DNA of 48,417 nt from Bacteroidales bacterium (GCA_003249955.1 QKHS01000067.1:1-48417); one strand, 5' to 3'; shown: positions 28,721-38,070, counted from the first letter of the stretch. Notes: generated by a model from the sequence alone, not told the origin. Translations and numbers: made by a program.

Positions 28721-31123
28721 ATGAAAAAAATAATCATAATAATTTTTACATTAATTAACCTTTCCGCATTTTCACAGGTTATTACTGTAAAGGATTCCGA
28801 AACACTCAAACCCCTTGAGTCTGCAACTTTGAATTGTGTCGGAACAGAAAAATACTGTGTTACCAATGCCAAAGGAAGAGCAGATATTAGTGAATTTAAA
28901 GGCAGTAAAGAAATCGAAGTCCGTATGTTGGGATATGTTTCCAAAACAGTAAGTTATGAAAAACTGGTAAGTACGGGTTACAGAATTTATCTGGAACAGT
29001 CAAGTATAACACTCGATCAGGTTGTTGTGTCGGCATCCAAATGGGAACAGGCAAAGCGTGATATCCCGATGAAAATATCCACAATTGATGCAAAAGATAT
29101 AAGTTTTAGCAGTCCTCAAACTTCTGCTGATTTGCTTAATTCATCAGGTGAAGTTTTCGTTCAGAAAAGCCAGCAAAGCGGTGGATCTCCTATGATTCGC
29201 GGTTTCGCAACCAATCGCCTGGTTATTTCTGTTGACGGAGTAAGAATGAATACAGCTATTTTTCGCAGTGGCAATATTCAGAATGTAATATCAATTGACC
29301 CGTTTTCAGTTGAGCAAACAGAAGTACTTTTTGGCCCGGGATCTGTAATTTATGGTAGCGATGCCATTGGAGGAGTGATGAGTTTTACGACACTAAAACC
29401 AAAATTCGGAGAAAAAGACAGTCTTAATGTTACCGGATCGGCTTCATTCAGAGCAGCATCTGCCAACAAAGAAATGACCGGTCACTTTGATGTTAATGTA
29501 GGATGGGAAAAATTTGCAATGCTCACCAGCGTTTCATACAACAGTTTTAATGATCTGCGTATGGGAGCTTTTGGCCCGGAGGAATATCAGAGTACATTTT
29601 TTGTACAGAGAATAGATACACTTGACATAGCTGTTAACAATCCGAACACACTTATTCAGACACCAACTGCTTATGATCAGATAAATCTTTTGCAGAAATT
29701 TTCATACAAGCCATCCGATAAATGGGAACTTAATTATAATTTTCAGTATTCTACCAGTTCAGATAATGCAAGATATGACAGACTTATAAGAACCAAAAAC
29801 GGGTTGCCGAGAAGTGCCGAATGGTATTACGGGCCTCAGGAATGGATGATGAATAATTTTAGTATTGAAAACAAAGGAAGAACTGCTGTTTATGATAATA
29901 TGGTAATAAGAATTGCTCATCAGCATTTTGAAGAAAGCAGACACGACAGAGACTTTAATAAAGTAACCAGATATAACAGGTACGAGGAAGTTGAGGCTTT
30001 TTCTGCAAATATAGATTTTATTAAAGCCTTTTCGGAAAATGATGAACTTAATTACGGGATTGAAGCCGTTTATGACGATGTTACTTCTACAGGTACTGAT
30101 GAAAATGTCATAACAGGAGAAGAAATTGCCGGCCCGGCCAGGTACCCGCAGTCTCAGTGGGCATCATATGCTGCTTATGCAACATTTAAACACAGGTTTA
30201 GCGATAAGTTTGATATTATTGGCGGTGCCAGATATAATCAATATGTTCTGAATGCGGTTTTCGATACCACTTTTTATCCTTTCCCATATACTACAGCTAA
30301 TATTAATGACGGAGCACTCACCGGAAGTCTTGGGTTTGTTTATAATCCTACAGAAAAATGGTCAATCAGTTTGAATGCTTCTACCGGTTTCAGATCACCG
30401 AATGTTGACGATCTGGGAAAAGTGTTTGACTCTGAACCCGGCTCTGTTATTGTTCCTAATCCCGATCTGGAAGCAGAGTATGCATATAATGCAGAAATGA
30501 GCATTGCAAAAGTATTCGGCGAATTCCTTAAAATTGAAGCAACAGGATATTACACTTATCTCGACAATGCTTTGGTAAGGAGAAATTTTACACTTAACGG
30601 ACTTGACAGTATTGTATATGACGGAGAATTAAGTCAGGTTATGGCTGTACAAAATGCAGCATTTGCAAAAGTTTATGGTGTTCAGGCCGGATTAGAGGTT
30701 AAATTACCTTCCGGTTTTGGCATATCATCAAGGTTTAACTGGCAAAAAGGGGTTGAAGAACTTGAAGACGGAACAACCAGTCCTTTGCGTCATGCTGCTC
30801 CATGGTACGGACAATCATCTCTCACTTATTCGGCTCAGAAATTAAAACTAAGTTTTTATACTGTTTACAGCGGCGAAGTCAGTTTTGCAAATATGCCTCA
30901 GGAAGAACAGGGTAAAGCATACATGTATGCCGAAGATGCAGATGGTAATCCATATTCACCTTCATGGCTTACTTTTAATTTTAAGGCACAATATCAACTA
31001 AGCGATAATTTTGCAATTAATGCCGGAATCGAAAATATAACAGATTTACGTTACAGGCCTTATAGCTGTGGAATTGTTGCTCCCGGACGTAATTTTGTTG
31101 CCGGAGTCAGAGCAATTTTCTAA
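28721..31123 (+). CDS. TonB-dependent outer-membrane receptor (heme/metal-type)
   Basis: 800 aa with a signal peptide (MKKIIIIIFTLINLSAFSQ). An N-terminal carboxypeptidase-regulatory-like domain (about 20-100, VITVKDSETLKPLESATL) precedes the TonB box/plug region (about 100-230: SSITLDQVVVSAS, then MIRGFATNRLVISVDGVRMN and GPGSVIYGSDAIGGVM) and a 22-strand-like barrel ending in a C-terminal Phe (GRNFVAGVRAIF). The plug wording IRGF...VSVDGVRMN and the overall length fit the hemoglobin/heme and metal receptor branch rather than SusC. The ligand cannot be decided from sequence. The gene is downstream of a small Cys-rich anchored protein in the same operon and is closed by a terminator. Confidence 0.88.
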   Translation: MKKIIIIIFTLINLSAFSQVITVKDSETLKPLESATLNCVGTEKYCVTNAKGRADISEFKGSKEIEVRMLGYVSKTVSYEKLVSTGYRIYLEQSSITLDQVVVSASKWEQAKRDIPMKISTIDAKDISFSSPQTSADLLNSSGEVFVQKSQQSGGSPMIRGFATNRLVISVDGVRMNTAIFRSGNIQNVISIDPFSVEQTEVLFGPGSVIYGSDAIGGVMSFTTLKPKFGEKDSLNVTGSASFRAASANKEMTGHFDVNVGWEKFAMLTSVSYNSFNDLRMGAFGPEEYQSTFFVQRIDTLDIAVNNPNTLIQTPTAYDQINLLQKFSYKPSDKWELNYNFQYSTSSDNARYDRLIRTKNGLPRSAEWYYGPQEWMMNNFSIENKGRTAVYDNMVIRIAHQHFEESRHDRDFNKVTRYNRYEEVEAFSANIDFIKAFSENDELNYGIEAVYDDVTSTGTDENVITGEEIAGPARYPQSQWASYAAYATFKHRFSDKFDIIGGARYNQYVLNAVFDTTFYPFPYTTANINDGALTGSLGFVYNPTEKWSISLNASTGFRSPNVDDLGKVFDSEPGSVIVPNPDLEAEYAYNAEMSIAKVFGEFLKIEATGYYTYLDNALVRRNFTLNGLDSIVYDGELSQVMAVQNAAFAKVYGVQAGLEVKLPSGFGISSRFNWQKGVEELEDGTTSPLRHAAPWYGQSSLTYSAQKLKLSFYTVYSGEVSFANMPQEEQGKAYMYAEDADGNPYSPSWLTFNFKAQYQLSDNFAINAGIENITDLRYRPYSCGIVAPGRNFVAGVRAIF

Positions 31124-31137
31124 AACTTTAAATATTA

Positions 31138-31183
31138 TTAAGGCTGTCCGAAAACTATATTTTACCGGGCAGCCTTAATTTTT
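31138..31183 (+). terminator. Intrinsic terminator of the TonB receptor operon
   Basis: A 13-base stem with one mismatch (TTAAGGCTGTCCG against CGGGCAGCCTTAA), with a T-rich tail (TTTTTT) on the plus strand. It starts 15 bases after the stop. Confidence 0.85.
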
Positions 31184-31291
31184 TGCATCAATTTGTCAAA
31201 TATTGAATGTCTGATTGTCTGGTGTTTGAGGGCGGTTATCATGTAAACAATGCTGCTGTTTTTGATACATGAATCACTGTTTTTAAACAAA

Positions 31292-31321
31292 CTTGAAATT
31301 CACAAATATTACTTATCTTTG
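31292..31321 (+). promoter_or_regulatory. Promoter of the tgt operon
   Basis: CTTG (31292-31295), 18-base spacer, TATCTTTG (31314-31321, TAnnTTTG). It lies 11 bases before the ATG at 31332. This also argues against the TTG at 31293 as the tgt start, because that codon falls inside the promoter. Confidence 0.72.
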
Positions 31322-31331
31322 CCGCGAAATT

Positions 31332-32462
31332 ATGGAATTTATAATCAGTCATAAAGATAAAGACTCCAAAGCCAGATCGGGTCAGATAACAACCGGTCAC
31401 GGAGTTATAGAAACGCCTGTGTTTATGCCTGTTGGTACGGCAGGAACAGTTAAAGGTGTTCATATCCCTGAGTTAAAAAGCGAGATTGATGCAAAAATTA
31501 TTCTCGGGAATACATATCACTTATATCTTCGTCCCGGTATTGATATTATCAATAAGGCCGGAGGGTTACATAAATTTAATGGTTGGGACAGGCCTATTCT
31601 TACAGACAGCGGAGGATTTCAGGTGTTTTCGCTTGCCGAAAACCGTAAGTTAACCGAAGAAGGAGCTGTTTTTAAAAGCCATATTGATGGTTCAAAACAT
31701 CTTTTTACGCCTGAAAATGTTGTTGACATTCAGAGGAAGATCGGAGCTGATATTATTATGGCTTTTGACGAGTGCACTCCATATCCCTGTGATTATAAAT
31801 ATGCTGCAAAATCATTAAAACTTACTCATCATTGGCTGGAGCGCGGCTGGAAATATTTTAATTCCACATCTCCGCTTTATGATTATTCTCAGGCATATTT
31901 CCCGATTGTGCAGGGTTCTGTTTATAAAGATTTGCGTGCCGATTCTGCTAAGTTTATTGCAGACCTGGGGGCGGACGGTAATGCTATAGGCGGTTTGTCT
32001 GTAGGAGAACCCACTCAGGACATGTATGATATGATTGAGATTGTAAATGAACATTTACCTTTGGATAAACCACGTTATTTAATGGGTGTGGGAACTCCGG
32101 TGAATCTGCTGGAAGGCATTGAGAGAGGAATTGACATGTTCGATTGTGTTATGCCTACAAGAAATGCCCGTAATGGCATGCTGTTTACATCGGAGGGAAC
32201 AATGAATATGAAAAATAAAAAGTGGGAGGATGATTTTAGTGTTCTGGATGAAAACGGAACCACTTTTGTCGATAAGTTCTACACTAAAGCTTATCTGAGG
32301 CATTTGATAATTTCCGGTGAAATGTTGGGCGGACAAATTGCCAGTATTCATAATCTGGGATTTTATGTGAGGCTTATGAAAGAGGCCAGAGAACATATAA
32401 AAGCCGGAGATTTTATGTCGTGGAAAAAAACAATGGTTGGTAAACTAAATCAGAGAATTTAA
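31332..32462 (+). CDS. tgt: tRNA-guanine(34) transglycosylase
   Basis: 376 aa from the ATG at 31332. Motifs: TPVFMPVGTAGTVKGV, LGNTYHLYLRPG, TDSGGFQVFSL (catalytic base), the FDECTPYP and GGLSVGEP substrate-binding loops, and the nucleophile region MFDCVMPTRNARNG. It exchanges the wobble guanine of tRNA Asp, Asn, His and Tyr for preQ1. The CxCxxC-H zinc site usual near the C-terminus of bacterial Tgt is absent here (LDENGTTFVDKFYTKAYLRH); I believe this is shared by Bacteroidota homologues. It is first in the operon with an LptF/G permease, as in related genomes. Confidence 0.95.
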   Translation: MEFIISHKDKDSKARSGQITTGHGVIETPVFMPVGTAGTVKGVHIPELKSEIDAKIILGNTYHLYLRPGIDIINKAGGLHKFNGWDRPILTDSGGFQVFSLAENRKLTEEGAVFKSHIDGSKHLFTPENVVDIQRKIGADIIMAFDECTPYPCDYKYAAKSLKLTHHWLERGWKYFNSTSPLYDYSQAYFPIVQGSVYKDLRADSAKFIADLGADGNAIGGLSVGEPTQDMYDMIEIVNEHLPLDKPRYLMGVGTPVNLLEGIERGIDMFDCVMPTRNARNGMLFTSEGTMNMKNKKWEDDFSVLDENGTTFVDKFYTKAYLRHLIISGEMLGGQIASIHNLGFYVRLMKEAREHIKAGDFMSWKKTMVGKLNQRI

Positions 32463-33542
32463 TTGAAAAAACTGGACATCTATATTATTAAGAAGTTTCT
32501 GGGAACGTTTTTTCTGGCACTTACCTTAATTATATTAATAGCTATAATATTTGATGTCTCTGAAAAAATGGATGATTTTCTTGATAAAGGTGCTCCGTTA
32601 AGTGCAATTCTTTTTGAATACTATCTGAATTTTATCCCATATTTTGCAAATCTGTTCAGTTCATTGTTTGTATTTATCTCGGTAATTTTCTTTACTTCCA
32701 GAATGGCTGCAAAGACTGAGTTTATTGCAATGTTCAGCAGCGGCATCAGTATGAAAAGATTATTGTTGCCATATTTTGTTGCTGCCCTTATCATAACTGC
32801 ATTTTCTTTTGTTCTGGGAAACTATGTAATCCCGGATGCCAACAAAAAAAGATTACAGTTTCAGGCAATTTACCTGAAAAATACAGAAGGTAAATTCGGA
32901 GAATATAATATTCACAGACAGATTCATCCGGGAGTTTATTTTTATGTGGAAAGTTATAACAGGAACAGGGATCTCGGACTTAAAATGACTTTGGAAAAAT
33001 TTGACGGCATGGAACTTAAATCCAAGCTTAGTGCCGAAATGATGATTTGGGATTCAATTAACCAGAAATGGATTTTGCAAAATTATTATATACGCAACTT
33101 TGAGGACGGAAGAGAAGAACTTATTTCCGGGTTAAGGCTTGATACCGCATTCAGGATAAAACCTCAGGATTTTTCAACCAAATCGAATGTTATTGAAGCA
33201 ATGAACAGGGAAGAGTTAAATAATCTTATTGCAGAACAAAAACTTTCCGGAACATCAGCAGTGGTTTCCAGTGAAATAGAAAAACACAACAGAATAGCTA
33301 CTCCTTTTGCAACTTTTATATTGACCATGATAGGTTTTGCATTATCTGTCAGAAAAGTCAGGGGAGGATTAGGCATAAATATCGGGATAGGAATATTGCT
33401 TAGTTTTTCTTATATTCTGTTTATGCGTTTTGCAACTGTTTTCGCCTTGAGCGGAGTTTTCAGTCCTATGCTTTCGGCATGGATACCGAATATTTTATAT
33501 GCTTTTATTGCGGCGGGGATATATTTTACCGCTCCGAAATAA
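32463..33542 (+). CDS. LptF/LptG-family lipopolysaccharide export permease
   Basis: 359 aa. The start is a TTG at 32463 directly after the tgt stop. It gives the family-typical N-terminus MKKLDIYIIKKFLGTFFLAL, so I accept it. The layout is three N-terminal transmembrane segments, a periplasmic beta domain (about 130-260: FGEYNIHRQIHPGVYFYVES), and three C-terminal segments (FATFILTMIGFALSVRK onward), as in the YjgP/YjgQ family. It forms with LptB the ABC transporter that extracts LPS from the inner membrane and passes it to LptC/LptA. I cannot say whether it is LptF or LptG. The next gene starts 25 bases later. Confidence 0.9.
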   Translation: MKKLDIYIIKKFLGTFFLALTLIILIAIIFDVSEKMDDFLDKGAPLSAILFEYYLNFIPYFANLFSSLFVFISVIFFTSRMAAKTEFIAMFSSGISMKRLLLPYFVAALIITAFSFVLGNYVIPDANKKRLQFQAIYLKNTEGKFGEYNIHRQIHPGVYFYVESYNRNRDLGLKMTLEKFDGMELKSKLSAEMMIWDSINQKWILQNYYIRNFEDGREELISGLRLDTAFRIKPQDFSTKSNVIEAMNREELNNLIAEQKLSGTSAVVSSEIEKHNRIATPFATFILTMIGFALSVRKVRGGLGINIGIGILLSFSYILFMRFATVFALSGVFSPMLSAWIPNILYAFIAAGIYFTAPK

Positions 33543-33567
33543 TTATGTTTAACCAATTCAAACGAAT

Positions 33568-35112
33568 ATGAACAAAAATGAAAAAGTTGATGCTTTGCTT
33601 CATAAACGCCGGGATGTTATGCTTGGTGGAGGAGAAAAAGCTATTCAAAAACAAAAAGAATCCGGCAAACTGACAGCACGGGAGAGAATAGATCTGTTGC
33701 TGGATAAGGGCTCATTTAATGAATATGATTTATTCGTTCAGCATGATGCCCGTGATTTTGGTATGGCTGAAAAAGTTCTTAACGGTGATGGTGTTATTAT
33801 AGGAACAGGAACCATTGACGGGAAACCGGTATGTGTTTTTGCTCAGGACTTTACTGTAGTTGGGGGTTCACTCGGGTATATGCATGCAAAGAAAATCACA
33901 AAAATTCAGGATGTTGCAATGAAAATGCGTGTTCCCTGCATTGGAATTAACGACTCCGGAGGAGCACGTATTCAGGAAGGCGTAAGTTCTTTAGCCGGTT
34001 ATGGTGAGATATTTTATCGCAACACCCAGGCCAGCGGAGTTATACCGCAAATTTCTGTAATTCTTGGTCCTTGTGCAGGAGGGGCAGTTTATTCTCCGGC
34101 TTTGACCGACTATGTTTTTGTTGTAGATAAGGTTTCAAAAATGTTCATTACCGGACCGGAAGTTATAAAAACCGTATTAGGTGAAGAAATTTCTCAGGAA
34201 GATCTTGGTGGTGCACGCGTTCATAGCGAAATTACAGGCAATGCTCATTTTTTCGCACATAACGAAGAAGAATGTTTTCTTCAGATCAGAAAACTTTTGT
34301 CATTTATTCCTCATAATAATAAATCAGGAGCGGGGAAATTACAGTCAGAAAAACCAGAGGTAAATATAGATATTAATTCTGTTGTTCCGATTGATCCTAC
34401 AATTCCTTACGATGTTCGTCAGGTTATTAAAGCTGTTACAGATAAATCTGATTTTATCGAGGTAATGGAAAAATTTGCTCAGAATATTGTTGTCGGGTTC
34501 GGCCGTATAGATGGAAAAACAGTTGGCTTTATTGCAAATCAGCCGTTTTATCTTGCCGGAGTTTTAGATGTAAACTCTTCGGACAAAGCTGCCAGATTTA
34601 TACGTTATTGCGACGCGTTTAATATTCCGATTGTTACTTTGGTCGATTTACCAGGGTATTTGCCGGGAGTAGATCAGGAACATGCAGGTGTTATCCGTCA
34701 TGGGGCAAAAGTATTGTATGCATATTCAGAAGCAACTGTCCCGAAAATTACAGTTATTCTGCGCAAAGCTTATGGAGGCGGATATATTGCTATGAGCTCA
34801 CGACATCTTAATGCTGATTTTGTTTATGCATGGCCTACTGCTGAAATAGCTGTTATGGGACCTCAGGGGGCTGCTAATATTATTTTCCGTAAAGAAATTA
34901 TGGAAGCAGAAAATCCTGAAGATATGAGAAAACAAAAAGTGGAAGAATACAAAGAAAGATTTGCAAATCCTTATGTAGCAGCAGCTAAAGGCTATGTGGA
35001 TTCTGTTATTGAACCTGCAGAAACCCGTGGAATGCTTATTCACGCTTTATTACTTTGCGAAAATAAAGAAGAGGTAAAATCTGACAGAAAACACGGTATC
35101 CCTCCGTTTTAA
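33568..35112 (+). CDS. Acyl-CoA carboxylase/decarboxylase carboxyltransferase subunit (PccB/MmdA-like)
   Basis: 514 aa, two crotonase-like carboxyltransferase halves. Motifs: GKLTARERIDLLLDKGSF, oxyanion-hole segment INDSGGARIQEGV and ILGPCAGGAVYSPAL in the N-half, and VDLPGYLPGVDQEHAGVI, RKAYGGGYIAMSS and WPTAEIAVMGPQGA in the C-half. This is the propionyl-CoA/methylmalonyl-CoA group. It is followed after 10 bases by a biotin carrier, so the pair transfers carboxyl groups between biotin and (probably) propionyl-CoA/methylmalonyl-CoA. Neither a biotin carboxylase nor the OadB/OadG membrane subunits are in this operon, so carboxylase versus decarboxylase direction is open. Confidence 0.93.
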   Translation: MNKNEKVDALLHKRRDVMLGGGEKAIQKQKESGKLTARERIDLLLDKGSFNEYDLFVQHDARDFGMAEKVLNGDGVIIGTGTIDGKPVCVFAQDFTVVGGSLGYMHAKKITKIQDVAMKMRVPCIGINDSGGARIQEGVSSLAGYGEIFYRNTQASGVIPQISVILGPCAGGAVYSPALTDYVFVVDKVSKMFITGPEVIKTVLGEEISQEDLGGARVHSEITGNAHFFAHNEEECFLQIRKLLSFIPHNNKSGAGKLQSEKPEVNIDINSVVPIDPTIPYDVRQVIKAVTDKSDFIEVMEKFAQNIVVGFGRIDGKTVGFIANQPFYLAGVLDVNSSDKAARFIRYCDAFNIPIVTLVDLPGYLPGVDQEHAGVIRHGAKVLYAYSEATVPKITVILRKAYGGGYIAMSSRHLNADFVYAWPTAEIAVMGPQGAANIIFRKEIMEAENPEDMRKQKVEEYKERFANPYVAAAKGYVDSVIEPAETRGMLIHALLLCENKEEVKSDRKHGIPPF

Positions 35113-35122
35113 ATCTACAATT

Positions 35123-35437
35123 ATGGAAGAACAAAAGAAAATAATAATAAAAGTTGATGAAAGCGAATATACAACATATTCCACACCGGCTTATGACAGA
35201 ATCCCAAAATGGGAACATCCTGATGACAGATATATTGCCGCGATTATCCCAGGGACAATTGTAGGAATTTCGGTCAAAGAAGGAGATGCCGTTTCTGACG
35301 GTGAACCTATGCTTGTGATTGAAGCTATGAAAATGAACAATCAGATAAAGTTTGGAAGAAGCGGAATCGTTGATAAGATTCTGGTCAAACCGGGAGACAT
35401 TGTCTCCAAAGGACAAAATCTGATGATTCTGAAATAA
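35123..35437 (+). CDS. Biotin carboxyl carrier protein of the adjacent carboxyltransferase
   Basis: 104 aa. The C-terminal biotinyl domain has the attachment motif VIEAMKMNNQ with the biotin-accepting K70, preceded by AAIIPGTIVGISVKEGDAV and followed by GIVDKILVKPGDIVSKGQNL. The N-terminal 35 residues are a short linker. It is 10 bases downstream of the carboxyltransferase gene and ends the tgt operon at a strong terminator. Its partner biotin carboxylase must be encoded elsewhere. Confidence 0.93.
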   Translation: MEEQKKIIIKVDESEYTTYSTPAYDRIPKWEHPDDRYIAAIIPGTIVGISVKEGDAVSDGEPMLVIEAMKMNNQIKFGRSGIVDKILVKPGDIVSKGQNLMILK

Positions 35438-35442
35438 ATTAA

Positions 35443-35468
35443 AAGACCGGTTAAGCCGGTCTTTTTTT
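35443..35468 (+). terminator. Intrinsic terminator of the tgt-lpt-carboxyltransferase operon
   Basis: A perfect stem AAGACCGG / CCGGTCTT with a 5-base loop, then a T-run. It starts 6 bases after the biotin carrier stop. Confidence 0.93.
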
Positions 35469-35527
35469 ATTAATGGAATAAGAGTTTTTTAGTAAAGATC
35501 TGTGTTATTCTTCAATTAAATAAGTAA

Positions 35528-35561
35528 AGTGGTACCACTATGAAAAAATAAATTACATTTG
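35528..35561 (+). promoter_or_regulatory. Promoter with palindromic element for the four-helix-bundle gene
   Basis: TACATTTG (35554-35561, TAnnTTTG) with the 12-base perfect palindrome AGTGGTACCACT (35528-35539) occupying the place where a -33 TTTG would be expected. A bound regulator may replace the missing -33 contact (inference). Confidence 0.5.
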
Positions 35562-35616
35562 AGGCAACCAAACATATATGTTTTCTGTCTTAATAATAAA
35601 CTTAATACTTAAAATT

Positions 35617-35955
35617 ATGAAAACTCAGGACACATATCCGTTGCTCAAAGAGAGTCTGGAATTTACAGCAGATGTGATTAAGTATTCTGAGATTCTTGAA
35701 CGGGAACATAAAAAGCCCATTGCCTTAAGATTATTGCAATCAGGCATGAATATCAATTCATATCTGTTTCAGGCACAAACAGCATTAAGGCTGGATGATG
35801 TTAAGACTAAACTCGAAAAGGCAAAACTTAGTACAGAAGAAGTTTTATATTGGTTAAGGCAATGTGTTAAAAGCAATTACATTTCCGAGGATTCCAGAAT
35901 TTTCAGAATGGGGACAAGATTGTCAGACAGTATCTCAACAAAAATGGTTGATTGA
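35617..35955 (+). CDS. Four helix bundle protein (S23-like)
   Basis: 112 aa from the ATG at 35617. An in-frame ATG at 35578 would add a hydrophobic 13-residue head that is unlike the family, so I prefer the later start. It is all helical: SLEFTADVIKYSEILERE, ALRLLQSGMNINSYLFQAQ, KTKLEKAKLSTEEVLYWLRQ, RIFRMGTRLSDSIST. This matches the small four-helix-bundle proteins related to those in 23S rRNA intervening sequences, whose function is unknown. It stands alone after a terminator and has its own promoter with a palindrome. Confidence 0.8.
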   Translation: MKTQDTYPLLKESLEFTADVIKYSEILEREHKKPIALRLLQSGMNINSYLFQAQTALRLDDVKTKLEKAKLSTEEVLYWLRQCVKSNYISEDSRIFRMGTRLSDSISTKMVD

Positions 35956-36072
35956 TTTTTTTGACTAAAGAATCAATCAATTTATTTTACACTTCAATAA
36001 AATTGTAAATCATAAAAATAACCTGTATTTTTATCTCATAAAAAAGATTGAATTCTGTTTAATTTTATTTAA

Positions 36073-37974
36073 GTGATAAAACTACAAAGAAGTAATATAC
36101 TGTATTGGTGTCTGATTGCCTTAATTGTATGTGTTTCATTCTTTTTCTTTTCTTTACGTTTTTATCCGTTACTTACATCTGATGATACACTTAATATTCT
36201 GATGGCATTTTATTATAAGCTACCTTCAGATTTTTATTGTTGGGGTCAGGATCGCGGAGGAACCTTAATACCTTTGATAAGTCAGATCTTCATTAAATTG
36301 TTCCATTTTTCACCGATTTTATCAGTTTCATTATCCAATTATCTTGTTTTATTTTTGGGTTTTATAGGATATTCATCACTTTTAAAAAAGAAATCGTCTA
36401 AGATTTTGTTTGCAATTTTATGGTTTTTACCATTTGAAAGATTCTTAGGATTATTAAGATTTCCTCTGGGCGTTGAATACAGTTTAATAGGATTTTCTGT
36501 TTTTCTTTTAAGTTTTTTCTGCACAGAAAAGTCTTTTTTTAATTTTAAAAATCAGATACTGATTATTATGACTGTTATAGTCCTGATTTTGACAGTTTGG
36601 GCTTCAGACATGGCTGTTTTTACTATTATTATTCTTTTTGCAGTTTTATTGTTTTTTTCATTTAAAGAAAAAATTAATAAGCGTTTTATCCTGTTTTCGG
36701 CTGTTTATTTTGTTGTCGGGGCTGTGGCATGCCGGTTTTTTATAAGCTATGCCAAGTCATTTGCAAATGCGGTCAATCAGAATTATCTTATGCTTAATTC
36801 AATTGGTCAGGTCAAGGAAGCGTTTTTGATTGTTCTAAATAATATTATTGATATTTTATCTTTTAAAATCAAAGAACCGTTAGTCGGTGTCTGGTCATGG
36901 TTGGTTATTTTATTGCTTGCTTCTATTCCTTTTTTATTAATATCAGTTCCGGGCTTTGTAAAAAAATTATTCTCAAATAAGTGGTTCGTGTTTTTTATTG
37001 CAAATTTTCTGATGTTTAATGCAACACTTCTGCTGGCCAAATGGGTACTGCTTAATAAAATGGGAGTGTGGTACTTTGTTCCGGTATATTTTACACTGGC
37101 AGCTTCGGTATTATTAATTTATGATACTATTCCTGTAAGAAACTTAAAAGTAACGGTGTTTAAAATATTGTTTATTACAATGCTGATTGTAGGAGCAATA
37201 TCTCCTTTTATCTCGATGAAATTTTATGTTCCCGGAACACTTAAACCTTATGCTGATGTTAAAAAGGAATTAAATGTTTTGGGAAAATCCGGGTTTATCG
37301 GAGAATTTTGGAATTCATATGTTTCATCATGTTCAAACCCCGAAATTATAATTGCAACACCTCATGATAAAGCATCTGTAAGAAATCCTGAGTTAGTTGA
37401 TAAAGTTTTTGAAAATGAAAACATATTTCTTATAAAAGATATGTGGCTGGATTCTTTCCCTGATACCATTGTTCAGTTCGGGCATTTATTGGTAAGAGAA
37501 GGAAAATCTTTTAAAATGGGAGATTGTGAAATTAATAAATACAGAAAAGCCAAAGGTTTTTTTAAATTTGATGTGCAGGATCTGATATTGAATAAATCAT
37601 TGCTGGTTTATGATGATGAAATAAACAGACAGGTCTTTTATATCCCGTACTCATGTGATACCTGTAAGCAGAAATTTGTTATTAAAACCAGGCTTTTTAG
37701 CCTTAAAGCCGGGAATTATTTATTGAGCTACAATCTGAAAGTTGAAAATTTTGTTGATGAAGCGGCATCGGTTTATTTTGAAGTAACATCAGATTGGGGT
37801 AATACCAAAATCTTTGAGTTGTTTACTTATCCTAAAGATTATTTATCTGAGGGGTATGATAACTTTAATGTAGAATTCAGTTTGGAAAAAGCCATGTCAA
37901 ATGTGGAAATAAAGGTTTATTATCATGGCAATTGTGATTTTTATTTCAGTGGAATTACTTTAGCCGAGAAGTAA
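36073..37974 (+). CDS. Multi-pass membrane protein, GT-C glycosyltransferase-like
   Basis: 633 aa, GTG start. About 10-11 hydrophobic segments in the first 390 residues, then a soluble C-terminal part (about 395-633) that ends in a carbohydrate-module-like beta region (YLLSYNLKVENFVDEAA...). After the first membrane segment there is an acidic pair (LLTSDDTLNILMAFYY) in the loop where GT-C enzymes place catalytic Asp/Glu residues, and GQDRGGTLIP follows. This makes a polyprenyl-phosphate-sugar-dependent glycosyltransferase plausible but not proven. It lies just upstream of a nucleotide-sugar cluster (UXS and rfb genes), which fits envelope glycan synthesis. Its upstream promoter is unclear. 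Confidence 0.7.
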   Translation: MIKLQRSNILYWCLIALIVCVSFFFFSLRFYPLLTSDDTLNILMAFYYKLPSDFYCWGQDRGGTLIPLISQIFIKLFHFSPILSVSLSNYLVLFLGFIGYSSLLKKKSSKILFAILWFLPFERFLGLLRFPLGVEYSLIGFSVFLLSFFCTEKSFFNFKNQILIIMTVIVLILTVWASDMAVFTIIILFAVLLFFSFKEKINKRFILFSAVYFVVGAVACRFFISYAKSFANAVNQNYLMLNSIGQVKEAFLIVLNNIIDILSFKIKEPLVGVWSWLVILLLASIPFLLISVPGFVKKLFSNKWFVFFIANFLMFNATLLLAKWVLLNKMGVWYFVPVYFTLAASVLLIYDTIPVRNLKVTVFKILFITMLIVGAISPFISMKFYVPGTLKPYADVKKELNVLGKSGFIGEFWNSYVSSCSNPEIIIATPHDKASVRNPELVDKVFENENIFLIKDMWLDSFPDTIVQFGHLLVREGKSFKMGDCEINKYRKAKGFFKFDVQDLILNKSLLVYDDEINRQVFYIPYSCDTCKQKFVIKTRLFSLKAGNYLLSYNLKVENFVDEAASVYFEVTSDWGNTKIFELFTYPKDYLSEGYDNFNVEFSLEKAMSNVEIKVYYHGNCDFYFSGITLAEK

Positions 37975-38070
37975 AATCAGGATATTTCTACAGTATCTGT
38001 GTAGCAGAGTTTATTTATACATAGTCATTATCCGGCATATTTGTTCTCTGCAGATATTAAAACTGTAAAT

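Noticed and set aside
31239-31463. Minus-strand 74-aa frame over the tgt promoter, and a TTG start for tgt at 31293
   Set aside because: The promoter (31292-31321) and the ATG at 31332 fit tgt; the minus frame has no family features.
33568-35437. A sodium-pumping methylmalonyl-CoA decarboxylase complex
   Set aside because: Only carboxyltransferase and biotin carrier are present; OadB/OadG-like membrane subunits are not seen in this operon, so the function is left open.
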